From Pseudomonas putida (GTDB lineage Bacteria > Pseudomonadota > Gammaproteobacteria > Pseudomonadales > Pseudomonadaceae): 64,000 nucleotides of DNA. The stretch covers positions 19,611 to 83,610 of the forward strand of contig NZ_JANHKS010000026.1 of NCBI RefSeq assembly GCF_028682175.1. The letters are read 5' to 3'. The notes below the pieces were generated by a model. That model did no database searches and was not told where the DNA came from. It saw only the letters and a list, made by a program, of their open reading frames with translations. Positions 43,918 through 51,573 of this stretch are shown here, piece after piece (within the stretch, counting starts at the first letter, position 1; each line of letters starts with the position of its first letter). A program made the translations under genes and the position numbers.

Positions 43918-45909
43918 TTACGCTTCGCAGAACGGAAACTCCGTGTTGGCCAGGTCGACGATCACGCTGGAGGCGTCCGAGATACCCGACCCTCTGCTGT
44001 TGGTCAGTTTGTAGGTCCCCACCATGTAGCCCTGGCAAATGCTGCGCAGGAAGTCTCTATTCACGATGAAGTCGTAATAACCCCGCGCAAACTCCTCAGG
44101 GGAAATCGTATGATCTTGCACCAGTGGTGGCACGGGCAGATCCGCCCCTGAATCAAAGTCGACACCTTTGAGTGTGAGTTCGACGTCGTCTCCTGCGGCC
44201 ATGTTCGTCAATGCAACCTGGGTCCGTACGCGCACCGGTCTTTGTGCTGTTTCACGGTCAATGATGTCATCGGCGTTCTTGTCCGGATAGGTCGGGCCGG
44301 AGAAGGGTTGGCCATCGTTGGGTTTGCCCTGGCTGGACTCCACCGGAATCAGTTTCGGCAGCGGCGCTCCTTCTTCGCGTACCGGAGGTGTATAAGGCGG
44401 TTGCAGTTCGCGCGAGATACGGTAGTTCACCGGGATATTTCCCGTCGCCTGGAAATATCCAGGAGGTACGGCCAGGCGCAATGGTTGAGCATTGTCACCC
44501 GTGGCAACAGTATAAGGAGGAGCTACGTCCGTTCCACCCCAAGTGACGGTGATGATGTCGCCGGCAACGAAAGAAGGTTGAGGGGGAGTATCGTTGGTCC
44601 GGTTACTGACGATGGCGAATGCCGTCAGGCTGAAGGCCGCTTCGGAGATGCGGTCGATGTCTCCGGTGCCACTTTCAATCACGATTTGCTTCAGGTTCGT
44701 CTCGGGATCGGGTCCGCCCGGTACTCGAAGGTCGACATTAACCTCCAGCACAGGAGATGGATAAGGCAAACCTTCACGCGAGACCGTGTACGACACGGGA
44801 AGCCGTGGATTGGAACCGGCCGTCGCGACCACAGGAAACAGCAGCTTGATGGTGGTCACGGGGTCCTGAGTGAGGTCGGCGGTGGTCAACGAATACGGCG
44901 CCGATTTCTGCCCGCCCCAGTCGACCACGATAACGTCGGCCAGATGAGGATCACGATAGATCGGAATCTGCACATCCACCCCTGCCACCGCATCGCTATA
45001 GCTCACCACGCCGTCATTGAGAAAGGCCGGCACGATCGGTGCTTCGAGCTGGGAGGGAACGTCGAGAAGAATGACTCGAATCCTCGCCGCCGGAGAGTCG
45101 AAAGAAACGTTACCCGGCTCGTCGGTGATGTTATAGCCGAAGTTGATCACGCCATCGGCCAGGGTTTCGACGTCCGACCTCTTGAAGCGCAGCTTGACCT
45201 TGCGGGTATGCACTTCGTCGGCATCGACAAGTTCGGCGGATCCCGGCAGGCGCACAATCGGGTCCGTGCCTCGCTGTATCCATGGAACCAGCACATCGTT
45301 GAGTTCAATCCCGTCGTAGTCGGAAACAGTGGTGATGAACTCGTCGTTGATGAAGTTTGCGGCGGTGATCAAAGGAGGAAGCTGTTGTTCATCGTCACCC
45401 AACAGAATCGGCAGCAACTCACCACCGGGAGCGGTGCGATCAACGATGATCGTTGTGCCGGCAGTCGGCCAGGTTGCGTTTCCGCCCAGACGGGTGGTCA
45501 CCCGATAGCTGACCACGTGAGTGCCTTCCTGCGCGGTGAGTGACGCCGGTAGCTGAACGGTCCATTTGAAGTTGGGGTCCATCACATCGGCGGCCGTGAT
45601 TTCGTAAAACGGCGGCACTGTGGGCACCACGTTGGAAGCATCATTGCCATCCCAGGTGATCCGGATGCGGTACGTCGCCAGCATTGTCGGCCAGCGAGGA
45701 ACCTCGACTCTGATGCCAGCATCGGCTTCGGCCACCGGGATTTTCTTGCTGGCGAACTGGCCGGCGACGGTTGGCGCGCTCAGAGCCGGATCTACGGCTT
45801 TCGGGGCGGGCGCACCGGCTGGGGTCACGGGCTGGGGCCGTGCCACGGCAACGGAGAGTTTGTCTCCATATTTGAGCCTGGTTTTCAGGGGAAGGGGGGA
45901 ATTGTCCAT
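43918..45909 (-). CDS. Large Ig-like repeat protein without signal peptide
   Basis: A 663-residue protein with about five beta-rich domains of 110-130 residues after a Pro/Ala-rich N-terminal stretch (VTPAGAPAPKAVDPALSAPT). Recurring signatures are YRIRITWDGN, DVIVVDWGGQ and FVAGDIITVTWGGT, each followed about 50 residues later by a V-x-Y-x-[VI]-[ST]-R strand. No signal peptide, membrane segment or known enzymatic motif is visible. The start is placed at ATG 45909 with GAGG about 10 bases upstream; two upstream in-frame ATGs (45918 and 46035) give less likely starts. Its own terminator follows. The family appears to be modular with its three neighbours. Confidence 0.72.
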   Translation of the reverse strand: MDNSPLPLKTRLKYGDKLSVAVARPQPVTPAGAPAPKAVDPALSAPTVAGQFASKKIPVAEADAGIRVEVPRWPTMLATYRIRITWDGNDASNVVPTVPPFYEITAADVMDPNFKWTVQLPASLTAQEGTHVVSYRVTTRLGGNATWPTAGTTIIVDRTAPGGELLPILLGDDEQQLPPLITAANFINDEFITTVSDYDGIELNDVLVPWIQRGTDPIVRLPGSAELVDADEVHTRKVKLRFKRSDVETLADGVINFGYNITDEPGNVSFDSPAARIRVILLDVPSQLEAPIVPAFLNDGVVSYSDAVAGVDVQIPIYRDPHLADVIVVDWGGQKSAPYSLTTADLTQDPVTTIKLLFPVVATAGSNPRLPVSYTVSREGLPYPSPVLEVNVDLRVPGGPDPETNLKQIVIESGTGDIDRISEAAFSLTAFAIVSNRTNDTPPQPSFVAGDIITVTWGGTDVAPPYTVATGDNAQPLRLAVPPGYFQATGNIPVNYRISRELQPPYTPPVREEGAPLPKLIPVESSQGKPNDGQPFSGPTYPDKNADDIIDRETAQRPVRVRTQVALTNMAAGDDVELTLKGVDFDSGADLPVPPLVQDHTISPEEFARGYYDFIVNRDFLRSICQGYMVGTYKLTNSRGSGISDASSVIVDLANTEFPFCEA

Positions 45910-46481
45910 CTTTCTCATCCTCGAGGTTGGAGTCATGTTCGATAACGCTGACGTGTCTGTGTTGGCTCTACGGGCCATTGCCCATAGAGCCGCTTCAATC
46001 CTGAGCATGGGAAGGGGAACATGACTTCGTTCCATCCATGGACATTCGCGTCAGGTTTCAATTTACCGCATTCGAAGGCTAGTTCAGGCATTTGGCGCCA
46101 TTTAGATTGATTGGCAATTGAGACAATAGCGATGGGCTCTAACTACATTAGTTATAGCTATTCGAAGTAATCTCTATCGCGAATCAAACTAACTCGCCAA
46201 GCGTTAAGAGCTATGTTGGCATAGGAAGGCCGTGTTTAATGCGGTTTTGATCTGTGTTGCAAGGTGGCGCGGGGTTGCCCGCTGAACTTGCTGCTCGAAT
46301 GAGTGCGTACAAATGGATGATGGTTGGCGGCATTGAGGGGTGAGCTTGCAATGTAGGAAGTCTCCTACGCCGTGCGCGGACACATCCTACAGATCTTACA
46401 GACAAGTTCATGTCTACTACCGCGCTTCTTGCCTCCCGATAACTGCCCGGTTCATGACTCGCGGCAGTCAAGGATCTTAAT
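45910..46481. promoter_or_regulatory. AT-rich divergent intergenic region before the autotransporter
   Basis: This gap of about 570 bases holds the promoters of the 663-residue Ig-like gene (leftward) and the autotransporter (rightward). It is visibly more AT-rich than the rest of the window, especially 46080-46210. No operator or small gene was recognised. CAAGGATC precedes the autotransporter start. Confidence 0.5.
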
Positions 46482-48893
46482 GTGAAAAAACAACTGGTCT
46501 TTCAGTCTTTCAACCATTCATTAGCGGCAGCGGTTGTATTTCTCGCAATGAATTCATACGCCCAAGCCGGTAATATAATCCCCGATCTGGAAGTCACCAT
46601 CGGCCCCGACGATCCAGTCGAGACCTGGACGCTCAACAGTGGATCGATCCTCAACACCTTGCCGGGCACCAATACGCTGAACATTACCTCGTTCGACGGT
46701 GGGACGCTGAACATGCAGGGTTCGACCGTGACCGGGGGAGCGGGCGAGGGCATCACCTTGTTCGGCTCCACCGCCACACTCGTCGACACTAACGTGACCA
46801 GCACCGGCAGCTTCGGGCTGCTCATCAACCGCAACGCCCTGTTCGGCCCTCCTTCCAGCGCCAGTGTCACCGGCGGCAGCATCAGTGGCGCCGGCGCCGG
46901 GATCTTTGCGACGTTCGAAAGCTCGGTGGTGCTCAATGGAACGGTGGTCAACGGAGCTGCGTCTGGAACCCTCGACCCACTGGTCGATGGCACCGGGATT
47001 CTCCTGACAGGCGGGAATGCCACGGTGCTCGCTGGCAGTTCCGTGACGGGGGCGAACTACGGCGTGTACATGACACACGACAGCATCGGTGGCGTGGGGG
47101 AGGGTAACAACACCCTGCTGATCGATGGATCGACCGTGACGGGTACGGCCTCAAGCGCCTTGTTCCTGGGCTCGCTGGATGCCGGCACGCCGGTCAGCGC
47201 CAACATCATCATCGCCAATGGTGCGCAACTCAATGGCGGCAACGGCCTGGCGCTGGAGGTCGGCGCAGACAGCACCGCTCAGGTCACCGTAGACAGCAGC
47301 AGATTGAACGGCGGTATCCTGGTGCAGGACGGCTCCAGTGCCACGGTACTGCTGGACAACAACTCGAGCGCGACGGGTAACATTACCAACGTCGCGGACT
47401 TCACCCTGAACAACGGCTCCAGCCTTTCAGGCAACTTGACCCGCACCACCAACCTCACCGCAAGCAACAATTCCAGCGTCAGCGGCAACGTCAGTGATGT
47501 GGAGAACTTCAACCTGACCGGCAACTCGTCGGTCACCGGTAACCTGAGCAACGTCACCAACCTGAGCCTGGACAACTCCACCTGGACCACCAACGACGGC
47601 CAGGGCGTGACCAATCTCGCCATGAATGCCGGCACGGTCAAGCTGGGTTCGGGTGATGGCACCTTCGAAACCCTGAACCTCGGCACGCTGTCGGGTAATG
47701 GCCGGTTCATCATGGACACCAACCTTGGCGCACAGCAGGGTGACCTGGTGAGCGTCTCCGGCCAAGCCAGCGGCAGCTATGACTTGCTGATCCGCAACAC
47801 CGGCGTGGACCCGGTCAAGGGCGGCCCGGATCAACAGGTGGTGCACACCGGTACAGGCAGCACCGCAGGTTTTGCGGTGGTCGGCGGGCAGGTGGATTTC
47901 GGGACCTTCGCCTATGACCTGGAGCAGCGCGGCACCGACTGGTTCCTGGTGCAGAAATTCGATGACGACGGCAACCCGATCGTGACCCCCGGCACCGAGT
48001 CGGTCATCAGCCTGTTCAGCGCCGCGCCGACCGTCTGGTATGGCGAACTGAGCACCCTGCGCAGCCGCATGGGCGAATTGCGCTACGGCCAGAGCCAGGG
48101 CGGCGCCTGGACCCGCGCCTACGGCAACAAGTACAACATGTCCGCAGCTGGCGGCACCGCTTACCAGCAGAATCAGCACGGTATCTCCTTCGGTGCCGAC
48201 GCACCGTTGCCGGTGTCCGACGGCCAGTGGCTGGTGGGTGTGCTGGCCGGTTACAGCCGCTCTGACCTGGACATCGCCGCAGGCACCTCCGGCCACGTCG
48301 ACAGCTACTACCTGGGTGCCTACACCACCTGGCTGTCCGACAGCGGCTACTACATCGACGCCGTGATCAAGGCCAACCGCTTCAAGAACACCTCGGACGT
48401 GCGCATGAGCGATGGCGCCAAGACCGGTGGCGACTACAACACCAACGGCATCGGTGCCTCGGTCGAAGCAGGCAAGCACATCAAGCTGCAGGACGACTGG
48501 TTCGTCGAGCCCTACGCGCAACTCTCAAGCCTCTGGGTACAGGGCGCCGACTACTCGCTGGACAACGGCATGCGTGCCGACAGCAACAAGGCCGACTCTT
48601 TCCTGGGCAAGGTCGGCACCACCGTGGGCCGCAACTTCCCGCTGGACAAGGGCGGCTACGTGCAACCCTACGTGAAGGTGGCGCTGGCCCATGAATTCGC
48701 CAACAGCAACCGGGTCAAGGTCAACGACAACACTTTCAGCAACGATCTGTCCGGCAGCCGTGGCGAGCTGGGTGCAGGTATTGCTGCGCAACTGACCGAC
48801 GTGCTGCAGTTGCATGCCGATGTCGATTACAGCAATGGCAAGAATATCGAGCAGCCTTGGGGCGTGAACGTGGGGGTTCGCTACAGCTGGTAA
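46482..48893 (+). CDS. Type Va autotransporter, pertactin-like adhesin
   Basis: An 803-residue classical autotransporter. A signal peptide covers about residues 1-30 (cleavage after SYAQA). The passenger (about 31-520) is a Gly/Asn/Thr/Ser-rich beta-helix with no protease or lipase motif. It contains four tandem 18-residue repeats and ends in a pertactin-like region. The beta-barrel spans about 525-803, starting near WYGELSTLRSRMGELR and ending in the canonical VRYSW with terminal aromatic residue. It starts at GTG 46482 after AAGGA; an ATG two bases earlier is out of frame and meets a stop at once. Likely a surface adhesin or aggregation factor. Confidence 0.88.
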   Translation: MKKQLVFQSFNHSLAAAVVFLAMNSYAQAGNIIPDLEVTIGPDDPVETWTLNSGSILNTLPGTNTLNITSFDGGTLNMQGSTVTGGAGEGITLFGSTATLVDTNVTSTGSFGLLINRNALFGPPSSASVTGGSISGAGAGIFATFESSVVLNGTVVNGAASGTLDPLVDGTGILLTGGNATVLAGSSVTGANYGVYMTHDSIGGVGEGNNTLLIDGSTVTGTASSALFLGSLDAGTPVSANIIIANGAQLNGGNGLALEVGADSTAQVTVDSSRLNGGILVQDGSSATVLLDNNSSATGNITNVADFTLNNGSSLSGNLTRTTNLTASNNSSVSGNVSDVENFNLTGNSSVTGNLSNVTNLSLDNSTWTTNDGQGVTNLAMNAGTVKLGSGDGTFETLNLGTLSGNGRFIMDTNLGAQQGDLVSVSGQASGSYDLLIRNTGVDPVKGGPDQQVVHTGTGSTAGFAVVGGQVDFGTFAYDLEQRGTDWFLVQKFDDDGNPIVTPGTESVISLFSAAPTVWYGELSTLRSRMGELRYGQSQGGAWTRAYGNKYNMSAAGGTAYQQNQHGISFGADAPLPVSDGQWLVGVLAGYSRSDLDIAAGTSGHVDSYYLGAYTTWLSDSGYYIDAVIKANRFKNTSDVRMSDGAKTGGDYNTNGIGASVEAGKHIKLQDDWFVEPYAQLSSLWVQGADYSLDNGMRADSNKADSFLGKVGTTVGRNFPLDKGGYVQPYVKVALAHEFANSNRVKVNDNTFSNDLSGSRGELGAGIAAQLTDVLQLHADVDYSNGKNIEQPWGVNVGVRYSW
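47349..47578 (+). repeat. Four tandem 18-residue repeats in the autotransporter passenger
   Basis: Successive units read LLDNNSSATGNITNVADFT, LNNGSSLSGNLTRTTNLT, ASNNSSVSGNVSDVENFN and LTGNSSVTGNLSNVTNLS. The core is N-x-S-S-x-[ST]-G-N at a period of 18-19 residues, close to one beta-helix turn per unit. The DNA copies have diverged. Confidence 0.85.
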
Positions 48894-48916
48894 CGAAGAG
48901 GCAATCATTTGCGGTA

Positions 48917-48947
48917 ATGAAAGGGGCCGTGACAGGCCCCTTTCTTG
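48917..48947 (+). terminator. Terminator after the autotransporter
   Basis: AAAGGGGCC and GGCCCCTTT pair around a short loop and are followed by CTTGT. It starts about 25 bases after the stop codon. Confidence 0.75.
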
Positions 48948-49202
48948 TGTCTGGCGTTCGCTGCCGGGTGCCTGATCGACCCCATGGGTGGTCATATTCG
49001 CTCACAGCTGGCCGGCCTTCGGGTGCCTACATTGGTCTATGCTGCGCTGCGGCATGAAAGGTGCTTGCCATTATCGGCGGAACCTATGATCTGCAATCGA
49101 ATCCATGACTGCATTCACCGCACCACTACTCGCAGGCTGAGGATTGCCGTATAACGAGCAACAATCGCGTGTCTGGCCACGAAGGACCCACAATAAAAGC
49201 TG

Positions 49203-50096
49203 ATGAAGACTCCAAAACGCATTGAACCGCTGATCGAAGACGGTCTGGTAGACGAGGTGCTGCGCCCGCTCATGAGCGGTAAAGAGGCAGCTGTTTATGT
49301 GGTGCGCTGCGGCAAAGAGTTGCGCTGCGCGAAGGTTTACAAGGAGGCGAACAAACGCAGTTTTCGTCAGGCGGCCGAGTATCAGGAAGGCCGCAAGGTG
49401 CGCAACAGTCGCGATGCCCGCGCCATGGCCAAGGGCTCCAAATTCGGGCGCAAGGAAGCCGAGGATGCGTGGCAGAACGCCGAAGTTGCAGCCCTGTTCC
49501 GCCTGGCGAACGCGGGGGTGCGTGTTCCCAAGCCGTATGACTTCCTCGAAGGCGTGCTGCTCATGGAAATGGTGTCCGACGGCTACGGCGATGCGGCGCC
49601 GCGCCTCAATGACGTGACCCTGGAACCCGATCAGGCGCGCGAGTACCACGCCTTCCTGATCCAGCAAATCGTGTTGATGCTGTGTGCCGGACTGGTGCAC
49701 GGTGACCTTTCCGAGTTCAACGTGCTGCTCTCGCCCGAAGGTCCGGTCATCATCGACCTGCCGCAGGCGGTGGACGCCGCAGGCAACAACCACGCCTTCA
49801 GCATGCTGGAGCGCGACGTTGGCAACATGGCCGCTTACTTCGGCCACTTTGCGCCGGAATTGAAAAAAACCCGCTATGCCAGGGAGATGTGGTCCCACTA
49901 CGAAGCCGGCACGCTCTCGCCGGCCACGGTGCTGACCGGCGAGTTCGCTGACCCCGACGACGTCGCCGACGTGAACAGCGTGCTGCGCGAGATCGAGGCG
50001 GCGCAACGGGATGAAGCCCGCAGGCAGGCAGCGCGAGCGGCAGAAGATGCCCCGCGTGACAAGACCGAGGAACCGCCTCCGCCGTGGATGCAGTGA
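49203..50096 (+). CDS. RIO-type serine protein kinase
   Basis: A 297-residue atypical kinase of the RIO1-like family. SGKEAAVYVV (about 25-34) is the nucleotide loop and Lys44 in RCAKVYK the ATP-binding Lys. HGDLSEFN at 166-173 provides the catalytic Asp168 and Asn173, and IIDLPQAVD at 183-191 the metal-binding Asp185. The C-terminal 40 residues are charged and probably disordered. All catalytic positions are intact. Eukaryotic and archaeal RIO kinases act in ribosome maturation; bacterial members are little studied. It is monocistronic, closed by its own terminator. Confidence 0.88.
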   Translation: MKTPKRIEPLIEDGLVDEVLRPLMSGKEAAVYVVRCGKELRCAKVYKEANKRSFRQAAEYQEGRKVRNSRDARAMAKGSKFGRKEAEDAWQNAEVAALFRLANAGVRVPKPYDFLEGVLLMEMVSDGYGDAAPRLNDVTLEPDQAREYHAFLIQQIVLMLCAGLVHGDLSEFNVLLSPEGPVIIDLPQAVDAAGNNHAFSMLERDVGNMAAYFGHFAPELKKTRYAREMWSHYEAGTLSPATVLTGEFADPDDVADVNSVLREIEAAQRDEARRQAARAAEDAPRDKTEEPPPPWMQ

Positions 50097-50113
50097 TCGA
50101 GCAGTGAATGAAG

Positions 50114-50144
50114 CGCCGGGGATCCATGCCCCGGCGTTTTTTTT
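50114..50144 (+). terminator. Terminator after the RIO kinase gene
   Basis: CGCCGGGG and CCCCGGCG flank the loop ATCCATG, and eight T follow. It lies 18 bases after the stop codon. Confidence 0.9.
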
Positions 50145-50199
50145 ACCCGCTTCGCCGCTTCCGGCTTGCCGGCGATTGCAATCGCGAAGGCGCTGAGCG

Positions 50200-51015
50200 T
50201 TAAAGATTATTGACCCTCAGAATCTGTGAGTAGAAGATCTGGGTGTTGTCGAACCTTTTCAAGCTGTAGTTGAACAGCACGGGCTTACCCCGGTTCTGAG
50301 CGCGCCATGTTTCGTTGATGGCAAAGTTGATGTAGTCGCCATGGAATTCCCGTACCGCGCTTTCAACGGTGGTCAGCCCGATGAACCGCACTTGTGCGGA
50401 GTAATAGTTCTGAGCGAACTGCACGCGGATGTTGTTATTGTTCGGCGAGTTGATGGTGGGCGCATCGATGGCGCCGACATGTCCAAACACCGAAAGGGAC
50501 ATGGATTGTGATGTGGAAGGGCCGGCCGGTGCCCTCACCACGGTGTAGGTCATGGTCGCGTTGACCCCAATGCAGTCGATGATCTCGTACATGGAGATCT
50601 TGAACACCAAGGGCCTCGGAGGATTGGCCACAGGCTGGACTTCAGATTGCACCGTCACCCTTCGGCCCACCCACGTCAGGCGCACCGTGTCCCCTGGGTT
50701 CATCCCGTAATCGGGAATTTCGACGAAGCCGTCACCTTCCTGGGCATAGTAATTGATTTCTTCACGGTTCTGGCCCACGCCTGTTGCGCCCCGGAAATGC
50801 GGCGCCCTGAGATCCATCTGACTCGTTCCGACACTGATCACCCAGTTGTTGGACATCTGACCGTCGGCATGGGCCGTAAAGGTATGAGCGCCCGGGGCCA
50901 AGGTGGAGGTCAGGAAACTCCAGGAACCGTCAGCCTGGATGCGTACGTTGTTGGCGAGCACGATGTTGTTGTCACGAATTTCCACCGTGGTCGCGCGCAG
51001 GGAATTGTCGCTCAT
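50200..51015 (-). CDS. Ig-like protein, begins inside a domain
   Basis: A 271-residue protein without signal peptide. Residues 1-60 (NSLRATTVEIRDNN, then QADGSWSFLTSTLAPGAHTF) match the second half of a bacterial Ig-like repeat. Residues about 65-185 are a domain with the family signature YGMNPGDTVRLTWVGR. Residues about 190-271 form a separate C-terminal domain. AAGGAA lies before the ATG at 51015, so it is probably translated despite beginning mid-domain. Its first segment complements the truncated end of the 140-residue gene at 41424. Function unknown. Confidence 0.7.
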   Translation of the reverse strand: MSDNSLRATTVEIRDNNIVLANNVRIQADGSWSFLTSTLAPGAHTFTAHADGQMSNNWVISVGTSQMDLRAPHFRGATGVGQNREEINYYAQEGDGFVEIPDYGMNPGDTVRLTWVGRRVTVQSEVQPVANPPRPLVFKISMYEIIDCIGVNATMTYTVVRAPAGPSTSQSMSLSVFGHVGAIDAPTINSPNNNNIRVQFAQNYYSAQVRFIGLTTVESAVREFHGDYINFAINETWRAQNRGKPVLFNYSLKRFDNTQIFYSQILRVNNL

Positions 51016-51171
51016 GGGAATTCCTTTTCATGTTGTCCAATGATGGGGAGCGTCGTTATTCACCTTGTAAAGTGAAGCGGGTTTTTCCGGGCGAAGTTAT
51101 ATTGATTCGCGATCAAGGTGTGTCGGCATATCGCGAGGATCGGTTGCGAACGTCGATGCCTGGTTTAAACG

Positions 51172-51573
51172 TCACGCACAACACCCGCCCGACTCCAGAT
51201 CCTTCAATATCGGACAATCCGGCCGGTCATCTCCATGGCAATGCTGCACCAGGTCCTGCAAGGTATCGCGCAGCCCTGTCAGCTCGGCGATCTTGCGGTT
51301 GAGTTCTTCGATATGCTGTCCGGCCAGGGCCTTTACATCGGCGCTGGCGCGGCCTCTGTCTTGCCAGAGTGTGAGCAGCTTGCCGACTTCTTCCAGTGAA
51401 AACCCCATGTCCCGCGAGCGCTTGATGAAGGCCAGGGTGTGCAGGTCGTCCTTGCCGTACAGCCGGTAGCCGCTGTCGGTGCGATGGGCGGCCTGCAGCA
51501 GGCCGATGGATTCGTAGTAGCGGATCATCTTGGCGCTCAGGCCACTGGTTTTTGCGGCTTGGCCGATGTTCAT
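51172..51573 (-). CDS. cueR: Copper-responsive MerR-family regulator CueR
   Basis: A 133-residue regulator. The N-terminal MerR helix-turn-helix (MNIGQAAKTSGLSAKMIRYY) is followed by the dimerisation helix. The Cu(I)-binding loop has Cys112 and Cys120 (HCHGDDRPDC), the same positions as in E. coli CueR, and a CC pair near the C-terminus. It activates copper-export genes by underwinding promoters with a 19-base spacer. Its start overlaps the copA stop (ATGA), so it lies in an operon with its own target. Confidence 0.93.
   Translation of the reverse strand: MNIGQAAKTSGLSAKMIRYYESIGLLQAAHRTDSGYRLYGKDDLHTLAFIKRSRDMGFSLEEVGKLLTLWQDRGRASADVKALAGQHIEELNRKIAELTGLRDTLQDLVQHCHGDDRPDCPILKDLESGGCCA

Noticed and set aside
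46480..46486. ATG at 46480 as start of the autotransporter or of a leader peptide
   Set aside because: It reads ATG-TGA and stops immediately. GTG at 46482 is in frame with the signal peptide and well spaced from AAGGA.
41402..51171. The Ig-like/autotransporter region as a complete mobile element
   Set aside because: No integrase, transposase, tRNA target or flanking direct repeat was found. Only the split-domain arrangement and lack of REPs suggest mobility, so it is kept as a hypothesis.
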